Assembly: GCF_001659605.2 (NCBI RefSeq)
Contig: NC_035170.2
Location: 11,582,817-11,646,816, forward strand
DNA: 64,000 bases
Direction of reading: 5' to 3'
DNA from: Manihot esculenta
Taxonomy: Eukaryota > Streptophyta > Magnoliopsida > Malpighiales > Euphorbiaceae
Position numbers and translations under genes: made by a program. Position 1 is the first letter of the stretch, and each line of letters opens with the position of its first letter. The notes beneath the pieces are model-generated. The model searched no databases, was not told the origin of the DNA, and saw nothing but the letters and a program-made list of their open reading frames with translations. Below, piece after piece: positions 10,700-22,340 of this stretch.

Positions 10700-12100
10700 G
10701 TAGGGCCTTCTCTGCCTCGATCACTGGTTTCTATAGAACTTTGAAGGGTAAAGGCTAGGTCATATGTTATTCTTCTACTGTTGGCATTTTGGCCAGGGAT
10801 TCTGCCTCGCCATTCTCTCCTTGTACTACTTGTAGTAGTTTATAATAACCTTGTCTTTCCTTGATTATTGTCAAGAGTAGCTGGACCTTCTCCTCATATT
10901 TCCTCAAACTTCGATTTGAAGGTTTAAAATATCCCTGACACTGATTTACAACTAGTTGTGAATCACAATAAATGATATAATGGTTTATACCTACCTCCTT
11001 TATGAGTTTGAGTGCTATGATTACAATCATTTGAGACCATGTTATTATTGGAGGTGAAGGCGAGTTTTGCGGTATAGCGGAGCTTAATAACTTATGGCCC
11101 TTGTAACACTATACCAATTCCTACACCTCCGATGTTGCATGCTCTGTCAGCTTATACTTGCGACTTTTCAACTGAAGGCTTGGAGACTTTAGGCATCTAG
11201 GTCATCTCTACTACAAAACCGCTAGAGCGTGAGCTTGCATTGCCTTCCTAGAAACATACCTAATGTCGTAAACTGATAGAATCACTGACCATATGGACAA
11301 CTACCTTAAAAGCTTTGGTTTGTACAATATCTTATGCAAGGGGTAATTTGTTATTATTTCAATGGCGTGGGCTTCAAATGGTCTAAGCTTCATTGTTGCC
11401 ATCATAATTATAAAGGGGAGTTTCTCTAAAAGAGGATAGTTCAACTCTGGTCCCTTCAACACCTGGCTAGCATAGTAGATGGGGTTTTGTTCATTGTCTT
11501 ATTTCCTTATTAGGACTTTGCTAACTATTTCCTACATCATAGCTAAATACAAGAACAAAATCTCGCCTAACTTGGGCGAGCTTAATAATGGAGTAGAAGA
11601 TAAAAAAGCTTTTCAAGTTATCAAAAGTTATGGCACACTCATCCCCCCAAATAAAGTTATTCTTTTCCTTTAGTGTTTTAAAGAGTGAGAGACACTTTCT
11701 GGTGGAACACAAAATGGACCGCCCTAAGGCTATGGCTCGCCCATTTAATTTTTAGATATCATTAAAATATATTGGTGCTTCCATGTCCAAAATTTCCTTA
11801 ATCCTTTCAAGGTTAGCCTCTATATCATTCTTCAAAACTATATAACCTAGAAACTTCCTATCTTTTATCCCAAAAGTGCATTTTTCTGATTTTAGCTTCA
11901 TATCTGTTTTGTCCAAGATGTCTAGGACTCGTCAAAAAGAAAATATTGCATATCTCAAGGTGGAGTCTATTAACTTGTCGACAGATGGGAGAGGGTAGTG
12001 GTTTTCGGGACATGCTTTATTCATGTCCATAAAGTTTACATACATTCATCACTTACCATTTAGTTTTTTCACCAGTATTACGTTGGTGAGCTACGTTGGG
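10700..12100 (-). pseudogene. Tat element 1 reverse transcriptase / RNase H remnant
   Basis: Minus-strand segment 11030-10767 reads as an RNase H with IIYCDSQLVVNQ, the D-S-Q active-site stretch of the extra Tat-type RNase H. It is followed by a Y-x-KLLQVVQGENGEAESLAK tail. Segment 11712-11521 carries the RT-to-RNase H connection (CLSLFKTLKE ... W..EC...F..LK). The RT palm itself is too eroded to show a YxDD box with confidence. Multiple stops. Confidence 0.72.
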
Positions 12101-12439
12101 TATTGGACCTCCTACACCAATTCTGCATCTAAAAGTTTATTAGCCTCCTCTTTTATTACCATTTGTCTTTCGGAGGCGAATTTTCTCTTCTTTTGCTGCA
12201 TAGGTTTAATCCAACTGTTGATGTTCAATCTGTGCATGATTATGGCTAGGTTTACCCTTGCTACTTCTTTTAGAATCTAGGCAAAAGATTTTATCTTTTT
12301 ATTGGCATCTGACACAACCACCTTATAGGTCTACCTACTCAGGTTTTATTTGGGACTCGGGTTTCTCCAATAGTTCAATAGGCATAGTCACTTTCTCTAG
12401 ATCCTTGGTGGAATGTCTGTAGGACTCTTGAGTAGAATT

Positions 12440-12825
12440 TTAGTTGCCTCAGACAACTGAAAATTCTCCTGGGGCTGGTAACTTTAAACACAAATAATCT
12501 ATGTTAATAATAATTTCATGGAAATTCAGGATGGGCTGTTTGAGTATGACATTATATGCAAGTGTGATTTCTACCACCGAAAACTCTGCATAGACTTCTC
12601 TCTTGTACTTTTCATCTCCTAATATAAGTGGAAGGTTGACAGTATCAAGGACTGTCATGGTTTTCTCTCATAATCCTATTAAAGGATATGAAACCTTATT
12701 TAAGTTACTTCTGTCCAGGCCTAGGTTATTATAAACATCAAAAGTTAGAAGGTTTATCGAGCCTTCCATATCAACGAGCACCCGTTTGACCTCGTACCTG
12801 TTAACCTTACGCTTATGACTAAAGG
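12440..12825 (-). pseudogene. Tat element 1 aspartic protease remnant
   Basis: Minus strand 12658-12449 contains LAYNVILKQPILNF, matching the conserved YNAILGRPxLN motif of Tat-type retropepsins. Upstream (about 12790-12700) VKRVLVDMEGSINLL stands where a VDTGSSxxIL active site should be, so the catalytic D-S/T-G triad is altered. It is cut at 12826-12830 by a solo LTR insertion. Confidence 0.7.
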
Positions 12826-12830
12826 ATCAT

Positions 12831-13762
12831 TGTAACAGCCCGGAAACCGAACTGCTACCGGCACTAGGATCCAGATCGACTTAAGGTCGTCGGGACCCGT
12901 AGTAAGCCTGCTATACTATCTGTGTACCTGTGACATCCCATACATGATCATACATTTTCTGTAAAAATATAAACCTTGTGCATGCACTATATCTTTTCTC
13001 TTTTATCCCCACTCTAGGCGGATATAACTCATACTCAACTACTCCCAACGAGCACATACCATATTCCATGCATCAAAAGGTCCAAAACTAGCCTAAAACC
13101 TCAAACAAACACATCAAACAACACTTAACAAGCTTGAACCGAAACATCTCCCAAAAACCTCACCTAAACCTAATCATGCATACTATCCATCCAACTCCCA
13201 TAAAACCTTCAAAAATCAACAAAGAAGTACAGGATCAACCCTTACCTCCTAAAGAACTTGAGGATGAGTGATCCTAACGTGGAGATATGGAGAAAACCTC
13301 TTCCAAAGCTCCAAACTTCCAAACTTGCTATTTTTACTCAAAACCGTCAAAACACACCAAAACTCTGAAAAACTTTGAAGGATTTGGTGAAAAACATGAA
13401 AAACATGAAAGTCAACGTGGGAGAGGCTTGAACTCACCTCTGGCTGCAAGTGGAGGAGAAATATCCTCCTTCCACCGACCCTTGGCCCTTTTATAGGTGG
13501 CTGGCCAGACCACCTTCGGCAGCCGAACGTGAATCCGAAACCATGCAATGTTCGGCGGCCGAAAGTGACCTTCAGCGGCCGAACCTTTGCATTTCTCCCT
13601 GGTTATTTTTCTTTCAAAACTCCTTTTCTTTAACACTTTAAACCATTCCAAACTCTTAAAACACACATGAAAACATATGTCTTCCCCTTCTCGAGGGTTC
13701 CGACACCCGAGATTCCATCAGACTACAGGAATTCCGAGGCCGGACTCGAGCCGGGTATTACA
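12831..13762 (-). mobile_element. 932-bp Tekay-type solo LTR with TSD ATCAT
   Basis: On the plus strand it begins TGTAACAGCCCGG and ends CCGGGTATTACA; it is inverted relative to the LTR at 2580. ATCAT flanks it at 12826-12830 and 13763-13767. It carries the family's conserved end block (CGTCGGGACCCGTAGTAAGCC), a TATA-like TTTTATAGG (complement, near 13490) and TTCGGCGGCCGAA palindromes (13515-13585). It is less than half the length of its relatives because a central block is missing. No internal element sequence is attached, so it is a solo LTR formed by LTR-LTR recombination. Confidence 0.93.
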
Positions 13763-13767
13763 ATCAT

Positions 13768-14262
13768 TGTGTGATGACTCGACCATTTTATTACTTGAGT
13801 CAAATGTCACCTATTGCTTTGCCCACAAGTCTTTTTCTACTGAAAGCACATCCTCGGAGTCATGCTTATTTTTGCCTTTATAATAACTAGGATCTCCTAC
13901 AATCACATGAATAACCTCTAAGGACTCATTATCATCAGCATTACTCGAATTTCTCACTTTTGGCTATGCTTTTCTTTCCTCCCTAACCTTTCTTGCAAAT
14001 TTCCTTAATGTCCCATCTCTAATGAGTCTTTCAATCTCATTCTTAAGTTGCATGTATTCTTCTATGATGTGCCCATAGTCCTCATGAAACCGTTAATACT
14101 CGGTTCTGTTTGTCTACTTCCTTTGTCCGGATTAAGCTTGGAAGGCCATCTAATCTCTTTATTATTTTTCCTGATCCATATAAGTATGTGTGCTTGTAAG
14201 TCATTCAAAGAGGTGTAATTCTTATACTTACCTCGATCATCCCTACCCGGGGACACCAAGTA
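13768..14262 (-). pseudogene. Tat element 1 gag remnant
   Basis: Minus strand 14259-14062 includes IRWPSKLNPDKGSR and a worn zinc-knuckle neighbourhood, comparable to the WPxKLKxDPxKR ... YCRFHxDHGHDTxxC region of Tat gag. The same region is better preserved in Tat element 2 (44504-44118). Further downstream, towards 13.8 kb, short frames with N-DES-type acidic residues lead to the solo LTR. Stops are frequent. Confidence 0.6.
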
Positions 14263-14590
14263 GCTTCTTTTATCATTTTTCAGACTCCACCTATCTGACT
14301 TTTAGGTCTTGACTAGACTTTCCCTTTTGTCTTCTCTTAAATTCTATACCTCATTGTTTAAGCATTTGTACTTCTGAGATTTTTCCATTAATTATTGATA
14401 AGTGGTCGATGGGTTTTTCTTAAGGAATCTATGAACTTAATGTTTCTAGTCCCCTTCTTAAGTGCTTCACAAGCTATCTCATGATTTAAATCTTCAACTT
14501 GTATAGCTTCAGAATTGAATTATAAAATATAACTCCTTATAAATTCACCTCTTGCCCTGCCGAATTTTTCAGTTCAATAATTTAGGCAAT

Positions 14591-15655
14591 GCGGATTAAA
14601 AAGAGCTTTTGATTTTGTCAAAATAACGGCTATTTATTCAATTTTATATTATATACTGTTTAATATGTGTATTTAATTATATTAAAATTTTAAAAATGAA
14701 ATTCTATTATTTAATCTCTGTAATATAGGAAAAGTTATTAGTTGATTTCTTAATTTTAAAAAATATATTAAAATATTATTGATATTTTTAAAAATATATT
14801 AATTAGTCGTTCTTTAAGTTTTAGCTATTAATTATTATATTATTTAGTTCATGTGGTATAGATAACTTCATTAATTGATCTATCGATTTTGTAAGAATAT
14901 ATACTAATTAATCTCTTTATATTGAGAGTATTTTATATTTTTGTATAATATTTTACGACTAAAATTAATAAATAGTCTAATTAGTAGATTTTTAAAATCT
15001 CGAGGATATTTTAATATATTTTTTAAAATCAAGACTAAATAATGATTTTTTTCTATAACATAAACCAAATAGAAATTTTTTCCTTAAAAAAAATACATTA
15101 ATTTTAAATATGTATGAAAAATTGTCAATTTGGAAGTCAAAATATATAGAATAATTTTGAAAACTACTGAACACATGAATTGAATTTGACATGGCTAAGA
15201 GAGGTCAACAACATCCTCTCAGTTCTTGTTTGCCCTCTTGTTATGCTTGATTTGTTAGTCTGGTATTATATGAGGATTGGCCAACATAAAGTGCATTCTA
15301 ATTATCATTTCATGATGTGTCATTTGTATATTAGATCTCTGAAATTGAAGTTTTCTTTTGGCGATTCTTTCATAATGTTTTACCAGTTTTAGTTAATTTA
15401 GTCTGTTGAGGCAATATGTTTGATTCTTTTTGTCCTATTTGTCACTTAGCATTGAGTCCTTGGAGTATATGTTTTTTCAGTGCCATTATACTTGCCTTGT
15501 TTGGTTATTAGTTCTTATACATATAAACTCACTTCCCTAGATTTTCCAACCTTTGTATTATGGCGGGACGTTTTACTAGCAAATACTATGGTCAATGCCA
15601 ATGGAACCTTGCTTCTGCTTCTAGTGATGCTTACTCTGTGGCTTATATGGAAAAC
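14591..15655. other. AT-rich intergenic stretch, no gene recognised
   Basis: 14591-15180 is very AT-rich with no coding signal. 15181-15655 is less AT-rich and contains a pyrimidine-run acceptor-like site at about 15475-15480, followed by an unrecognised 65-codon frame (15480-15677). I could not identify a family. Confidence 0.5.
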
Positions 15656-17373
15656 TTATACAGATCCAATAGGGTAGACTTGCAATAATGGTGTGAAGCA
15701 ACCTTATATCATTCAAATGGATCTAAAAAAAGTTCAAAATCATATTCATATGATCCAAATACACTTAGGGCATGCTTCAATTCATATAGTACAAATTTGG
15801 TGCAACACTTGCAATTATGGGCTTAAGGAGTATAATCAAGTCTATAGGCCAAAACTACGCACAGAGAAGCCTAAAGTGAAGATAAAGGAAGACTTTTGGG
15901 AAGATTCAAGTTTACTAGGACTAATTAAAAGGTGTACAAGTCCATCAAACCAAATGGGTAGATTTAAAGAAACATGTGTAATGCATGTGCAACATAAAGA
16001 GCATGTGCAAGGCATATACACAACTCATGGACAACCTTGGGAGACATGTTATACATGTTATTTAGGCCTTAATGATGTATTTTGTAAGTCTATTTGTTTG
16101 GGTTAAGTTTATGTTATCTTATTTGCTTTAGTATTGCTAGTTTGGTTATTTGGACCTAGTTTTTGGGCCTTAGTGTCTTGCCCCCATTACTATAGACTTT
16201 TAATTCGACCAACCTTGTTTGACACTTTAGGATTTAGTTTATTCTTAGTCTTTTAGGGTTAGATTTAGTTTTTTCCATATAAACTCCAGTCATTCTTTAT
16301 GTAGAGAAAACTTTTAATCAAAATTTAGACTTATTATGCTATTTGAATGCATTTGTTATTATGAGAGTGTGAGATCGCATTCTTCCAATTGCATCAAGAA
16401 TTAAGGTAAACTTATCAATTCAATTGTGGCGGTTGTCTTGTTTCTCTAATTCTCAATTATTGGTGTTCTTGTTGTCCTTTTGCATTGAGTGCCATAGAGG
16501 GAAAAGCTCCAAAGATCAATAATAAACTCCTCTCTATGTCACCAATTGCAAAGGACAACAAGAACACCAGTAATTGAGGATTAAAGAAATAAGACAAACG
16601 CCACAATTGAATTGATAAGTTTACCTTGATTCTTGATGCAATTGGAAGAATGAGATCCCACACTCTCACAATAATAAAGGTACGCAAATAGCATAATAAT
16701 TCTGAATTTTAATTAAAAGTTTTCTCCATGCAAAGGACAACTGGAGTTTATACAGAAAAAACTAAATCTAACCCTAAAAAACTAAGCATAAACTAAACTC
16801 TAAAGTGTCAAATAAGACTGGCCGAATTAAAAGCCCATAGTAAAGGGTGCAGGACACTAAGACCCAAAAATTAGGTCCAAATAACTAAACTAGCAATACT
16901 AAAACAAACAAAATAGTATAAGTTTAATCCAAATAAATGAACTTACAAAATACATTATTAAGACCCAAATAACATGTATAACACGTCCCTTAAGGCTGCC
17001 TATGAGTTGTGCACATTTCTTGCACATGCTCCTTAAGTTGCACATGCATTGCACATATTTTTTTAAATCTGCCCACTTGATTTGATAGACTTGTGCACCT
17101 TTTAATTAAACCCAATGGAATTGAATCTTTCCAAAAGCCTTCCCTCATCTTCACTTTAGGCTTTTCTTTGTGTAGTTTTAGCCCATAAGCTTGATTATGT
17201 TCCTTAAGCCCGTAATTGCAAATGTTGCATCAAATATGTACCATATGAATTGAAGCATGCCCCAAGTGTATTTGGATCATATGAATATAATTTTTAACTC
17301 CTTTTATACTCATTTGAACAATATAAGATTGCTTCACACTATTGTCGCAAATATGCCCTATTGGATCCGTATA
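15656..17373. repeat. Large inverted repeat (arms about 845 bp, 28-bp spacer)
   Basis: Left arm 15656-16500 and right arm 16529-17373 are reverse complements with scattered differences. Outer pair: TATACAGATCCAATAGGG / CCCTATTGGATCCGTATA. Inner pair: GTTGTCCTTTTGCA / TGCAAAGGACAAC, then CATAGAG / CTCTATG. The arms carry no intact ORF. The inner edge (TTGCA followed by TTGGTGACATAGAG) resembles an LTR end next to a primer-binding site, so two inverted LTR-like units are possible. Confidence 0.85.
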
Positions 17374-17701
17374 AAAAACATACAATAGATGTGTTTTTGA
17401 CAATGTGGTTCTGAATCCTTTATTTGTTTTATAATGTATTTCGTTTGATTTTTCATAGCTGTAGCTGAGTGGTATTTTTATTGATCCTCTGTCTTCGTAT
17501 CTTCGATCCTCTATTTGTGTTGTTTAGCTGCCTATTTACAGGATCTTTAAAATCTATTATAATGTGGTCTAGAGGGACCAATTTTAACCTGTGGCCTTAT
17601 TGTGGTTGTTACCAATAGTGTGAATACCATTGTACATGGGATCACTAGACAAGTCTAATGCTCACCAATTATTGGAAGTGAGGCACGAGCCTTCTTAAAA
17701 T

Positions 17702-18020
17702 CACTACAAGATTTTAAAAAAAAATCTATTACTAACACATTTAGTAACGGGTTAATAACGGATCCACATCTATTACTAGAAGCCTCATTGCTAATGCAAT
17801 AGTAATGAAATAGTAACGGATTAGCAATCTGTTACTAATTTTGTAATGAATTTAGTAACGGATTTGTAATGAAATTCAGTAATGGATTTTAAATTCATTA
17901 CTAATTTAATAAAAATTTAAAAAATATAAAAATATAAAAATTAAATCCGTTACTAATTTGATAAAATAAAAAATAAAAGATATATCGAAACTATATTCGG
18001 TTACTAATTTTTAAAAAATA
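17702..18020. mobile_element. One end of a CACTA (En/Spm-type) transposon
   Basis: CACTACAAGATTT at 17702 matches the usual CACTA terminus. It is followed within 300 bp by many direct and inverted copies of a subterminal motif TAGTAACGGAT / ATCCGTTACTA (about 17745-17995). The complementary end CTTGTAGTG was not found downstream in the window, so the element is truncated or very diverged. No transposase is visible. Confidence 0.72.
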
Positions 18021-18179
18021 TTTAAAAAATTATGTTAAACTATTTATTTTTTTATTATATTTTATATTAAATATTAATTTAATTATGATAAACGGTTCAT
18101 TTTGTCATTATATTTTACATTAAATATTAACTTTAGCATTTTAAATTTTATTAATTTTATAAAAAAATTATTATAAAAT

Positions 18180-18730
18180 TATATGAGAAAAATCTAAGAA
18201 AATGAAAAGGTGTGATAAAGAATGCGATACAAAATAAAAAAATAATGAAAAGGAAAAAATTAAAGAAAATGAGAAAAAAATGTAGAAAAAATAGAAAAAA
18301 AAAAAAAGCAAATGGAAGAAAATGAGAGAACAATGAAGAGAAAATGAAGAAAAATAAAAGAGAAAATAAAAAATAAAATAAAAGAAAAAAGAATGAAAGA
18401 AAAAAGTTAGAGAATATGAGAGAAAAGAAATTAGCAAATGAAAGAATAATAAGAAAAAAAAGAAAGGGAAAATGATAGAAAGTGGATGAAAAAATAAAAG
18501 AAAATGAAAAAAAAAAAGAAAATGGAAAAGAATATGAAAGAAAATAAAGAAAATAAAACGAAAATTAAGAGATAAAAGGAAGAATAATGAAAAAAAATGA
18601 TTGAGAAAATAGAAGAAAATAGAAGAAAAAAATAGAGAAGATGAGAAAAAGAGTATAAGATAAGAGAAAAATAAAAAGAATAAGAAGAGAATAGTAGAAA
18701 GAAAATGAAAGGGATGAAGGAAAATAATGT
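18180..18730. repeat. Purine-only (GA/A-rich) low-complexity tract, about 550 bp
   Basis: The plus strand is almost purely A and G with T in ATG/AAT steps and hardly any C. The Phe/Ser-rich frames on the opposite strand are a consequence of composition, not genes. Confidence 0.85.
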
Positions 18731-18739
18731 GTGTAAGTA

Positions 18740-19930
18740 TATAAACATGTGAATTAGTTTAAATATGTGAAGGTAACATGCGTAAGTTTGTCATATTTTC
18801 TATGAAATTATATAAATTAACAGGAAATTAATTTAAAATTAAGGTTATTGTTTGTTTTATGAAAAATATTTTTTAAAATAATATTTTCTATATATTTTTA
18901 TTTTTGGGACATTTATGCAAATTAATCAATGAAAAATATTTTATTGGTTAAAGAAAAAATTAATCATTTTAAAAAAATTACTTCAGCATTTTTAAAATTT
19001 TATAATATTTTTATATATAAATTTATTAATATATTTTATTTTTTAAATTAAAATTAAAAAATAAAATATAAATTACTTTTTATAAATAAACAAAGTCTAA
19101 GATATTATTGGAGAGTGTTATTTAAGATTTATCATTCTAAAAAATAAAGATAAATAAATAAATAGATAATTTATAGTGTATTTCTTAAGGTTTGGCAAAA
19201 TAAACAAGTTAATTTTTTTTGTTAATGGTAAACAATTTAATTTTAAATTTTATTTTGTTAATAAAATTGTATTTCCTTCCCTTAATTTACCATTTAATAA
19301 TCATAAATGAAAGAAGACAATCTAAATTCAAATTATTCATTTTATCAAATATCAAGACCCCATTTTAAATGACCCATAAATAAATGAATAACAATGGATT
19401 TTCCGTTCCTATTGCACATAGCTAATCAAAATACATAAAAAAATTTTAATTTTGTTATTTTTTTTTCTTTTTAATATGGAGTGTGGGAATTGATTTATAA
19501 ACAAATAACCTATAGAAATTATATATCAGTAAAAAAATATTCAATGACTAATAGAAAACCAATTATAAATTAAGAATTAATTTGATTCAAAAAAAATTAA
19601 GAATTAATAAAAATAATAGAAAAAATTATATTTTTTTAAATAATTAAATTTATTAATCAATAAAATAAATGAAAAATAGAAGGAACATATAAAGAAAAAT
19701 AAAATGGGAAAATAAAAATGAAAAGAAATAGCGAAATGAGAAAATAAATTAAAAATTAAAAATTCTTAATAAATAAAAAGGTAAGAGAAGAATGAATTGA
19801 AGCATAAAAAGGATAAGAACAAGAAAGAAAATGGAATGACTAATATATGTATATATGTAAATTTGTGATTCATAATTTTAATAAAATATTTTTTTTAATC
19901 AGGATGCCAGACGTTTTTCTCAATTTCTTA
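18740..19930. other. AT-rich stretch without recognised features
   Basis: Homopolymer and AT-dinucleotide rich. No ORF above about 60 codons with protein-like composition and no terminal repeats were recognised. Confidence 0.5.
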
Positions 19931-19934
19931 TTAG

Positions 19935-20366
19935 AAAGGGTTGTCTACGGTGAGGGTTTTTGCTCAATTGAGGAGAAAGGCTCTTACCTATTGTATTGAG
20001 GAGAAAGGCTCTTACCTATTGTAGAGGCTTTTGCCATCGTGGTGTAGTGTAGTTTCATGAAAGAAGAGAGAGGTTTCGATCTAAGACGGAGAGGGTTTTG
20101 CTCATGCAGTTAAAGACATACTTTATAGTGTATAAAATAATTATAGCCTAAAAAAGACTAAGAATAACTAATATGTTTATTGTGAGCAATTTGCAGAGAG
20201 AGGGAATAATGTTGGATGTAGTTGGGTTAATGGGTACATGATTTGAATTTGTATTTGATAATTTTATTATAGACAGCAGAATATGGATGCCTATTGATAT
20301 AATCTCATGGGTGAACCATGTTAAAATTTTGTGTCTTGATTTTATAATTTATGAGTAATTATTACA
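19935..20366 (+). mobile_element. 5'-truncated Ty1-copia LTR
   Basis: Matches the second half of the LTR at 20583-21210 (TTTTGCTCAATTGAGGAG, GCAATTTGCAGAGA, ending GTAATTATTACA). A 29-bp piece (ATTGAGGAGAAAGGCTCTTA...) is duplicated near 19960-20020. It is followed by a tRNA-Met-type primer-binding site, so it is the 5' LTR of a copia element that lost its beginning. Confidence 0.75.
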
Positions 20367-20368
20367 AT

Positions 20369-20395
20369 AAATTGATATTAGAGCTGAAGTCATGG
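20369..20395 (+). other. Primer-binding site of the copia element
   Basis: AATTGATATTAGAGC follows the LTR end. It is a slightly mutated version of the TGGTATCAGAGC site complementary to initiator tRNA-Met. Confidence 0.65.
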
Positions 20396-20411
20396 TGTCA
20401 AAAGGTTCGTG

Positions 20412-20582
20412 ATGTCAAAAATAACGAGTACAAAATTTGAGATTTTGAAGAAGGATAAATTTGAAGGGCTCAAGATCAAGTATGAATATTTGATGATTGA
20501 AAACAGACGGATTAACTCAAGATCAAGTATGAATATTTGATGATTAAAGACAGACAGATGAACTTGGAAATAAGGTTAATAT
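20412..20582 (+). pseudogene. Ty1-copia gag start, remnant
   Basis: An ATG at 20412 opens a frame MSKITSTKFEILKKDKFEG, similar to the first residues of copia gag proteins. It is cut after about 30 codons by a short internal duplication (CTCAAGATCAAGTATGAATA repeated near 20470 and 20517) and then meets the second LTR. All of pol is missing. Confidence 0.6.
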
Positions 20583-21210
20583 TGTTAGATTTATGACTCA
20601 TAATACTAATATGATACTCTTTCTTAATTAGAATAGGAGATTTATTCCATAATATATGGGGTAGATAAGATAAATCTCTTATTTATATTTTATTCCTAAA
20701 TTTGATGAGATTTCTAGTTAGAAGAGTCTAATACTATAAATAGGAATATCACTCTATCCTCTTAAAAAAAGAGTTTTTGTTATAATTGTAGTAAGGAGTT
20801 TTGCTCAATTGAGGAGAGAAACGCTTGCCTATTATGGAAATGAGCTTTTGCTGATAGTGGTGTAATTTAGTTTCATAAAGGAAGAGAGAGACTTCAATTT
20901 AAGATAGAGAAGTGCTTTGCCCATGAGTTGAAAACATTCTTTATGATGTATAACATAATTATAATAAATATATTGGGTTATTCTGATAAGAGAATAAGAG
21001 GGAGTAATTAATATATTTACTATAAACAATTTGCAGAGATGAATAATATTAGGTGTAATTAGATTAATAGGTAGATGACTTGATCTTGCAATCGGTGATT
21101 TTCTTATAAATAGTAAAAGATGAATCTCCTCTGATGTAATCTTATATTAAGAAGGTAAACCATAATAAAATTTTGTATTTTAATTTTATTATTTATGTGT
21201 GATTATTACA
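20583..21210 (+). mobile_element. Ty1-copia LTR, 628 bp
   Basis: Begins TGTTAGATTTATGACTC and ends GTGATTATTACA. Internal match to the truncated LTR at 19935-20366. A promoter-like TATAAATAGGA occurs near 20735. The flanks AATAT and ATTAT do not form a TSD, as expected if only this end abuts unique DNA. Confidence 0.75.
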
Positions 21211-21232
21211 ATTATATATAATAATAATAATA

Positions 21233-22212
21233 ATTTTTGATAGAATAGAGAGATTGTCCACAGAGAGTATCATAAGAGAAAAGGTTTGCTTCCCTTGCTT
21301 TCGAGTAAGGGAAGGTTTCTATTACCATCTTTAATATGTTTTCTATTTTTGTTATTTATAAATTCGCTTGTGTCTATTTTGGTGTAAGTTCTTTAAGATT
21401 TTGATTGGAAAAATAGTTTTTTGGATTTGAATTTTCTCGATCTTTGGTGGTTGGCAAAAATAGATGGTATATTATTGTTACAGATATTGTAGGTGGTTGT
21501 TCTGTAACTGGAGGTTATTTGGGAGTGGGTTCTCCCTTATAGCCTTGTGAGAGCATTGTTGTATGCATGCTATAACGGTGGCTCTAGGGTGTGAATGGCC
21601 AGGCTGCATTGAGTCTGGCTTCCTTTAGGTTGTAGAAAGTTTAATCTTTGGGCATCTTTATCACCCTTATGAGTTGTACTTCCAATTTTTCTTCGTTAAC
21701 AATATAACAATCATGGTTCAATACCTTATTTCTGCTTGTTATCTTTAGATGTCCTTAGAAGGGCTTGATTTTGATAACAATCATAGTTCAATACCCTATT
21801 TTTGCTTATTATCTTTAGATGTCTTTAGAAGGGCTTAATTTTCTAGACGTAATTTGACTTGAAGATGATGGCGATAGCCTATTCGGTGTCAATAGGTGAA
21901 GCTGGGACACAGAGGTGGTGCCTTACTTACTTTAGTTAGCCTTTAGTTTACGTATGTTTTGCTCATTTTAGACTATAAAATATACCCTTTGCAGTAAGGG
22001 AAACAAAATTGTGTAAGTCAAAATATTAAAATTAATTGAAAAAATTTTAGAATAACATTAATTTTATTATTATAATAAAAATCAATATACATAGTAACAA
22101 TATGAATAAATGCAATTAATGATATATAAAAAAATAGAGCAATAACAAAAATTATGAATATTATTAAAAAAATTAAGCATTAATACTTGCTCTTGTCAAT
22201 AGTTATACTTTT
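21233..22212. repeat. Unclassified stretch with a 70-bp tandem duplication (about 21706-21845)
   Basis: Two units carry ACAATCATGGTTCAATACC ... TTATCTTTAGATGTC ... GAAGGGCTT. The surrounding GC-moderate sequence (21240-21960) resembles transposon leader DNA, but I cannot place it in a family. 21960-22212 is AT-rich. Confidence 0.5.
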
Positions 22213-22230
22213 AGAAGCAATTACACTTTT

Positions 22231-22322
22231 TTTTTTTTTTTGAAATAGGGGTTGGGGGAGTCGAACCTTAGACGTTTCAAGGCTACAGGATGCACTTTCC
22301 ACCAGGCTAAACCTTGGAGTGC
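22231..22322 (-). mobile_element. tRNA-derived SINE with 18-bp TSD
   Basis: On the minus strand the body starts GCACTCCAAGG, has an A-box-like TTTAGCCTGGTGG and a perfect B box GGTTCGACTCC, and ends in an A run (T run 22227-22241 on plus). Flanks are AGAAGCAATTACACTTTT at 22213-22230 and 22323-22340. The internal pol III promoter, A tail and long TSD identify a short SINE of about 80 bp plus tail. Confidence 0.88.
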
Positions 22323-22340
22323 AGAAGCAATTACACTTTT

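Larger units (their letters stand above)
6010..14590 (-). mobile_element. Fossil Tat-lineage Ty3-gypsy retrotransposon 1
   Basis: Read on the minus strand, the order is gag remnant (14.26-13.77 kb), protease (12.8-12.45), RT (about 12.1-11.5), RNase H (11.4-10.7), integrase (10.6-9.5), a short tandem array (9049-9366) and then an ORF on the opposite strand (about 8.76-6.95 kb). Gag-PR-RT-RH-IN with an antisense ORF near the 3' LTR fits the Tat/Retand-type lineage. All frames are full of stops. Ends are approximate: TGATGTTG at 6010 may be an LTR edge, and no clear 5' LTR was found beyond 14590. A Tekay solo LTR splits it at 12831-13762. Confidence 0.8.

Noticed and set aside
18171..18748. Phe-rich minus-strand frames
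   Set aside because: Direct result of the purine tract on the other strand.
22231..22322. tRNA gene
   Set aside because: A and B boxes are present but no cloverleaf can be closed, and an A tail plus TSD identify a SINE.
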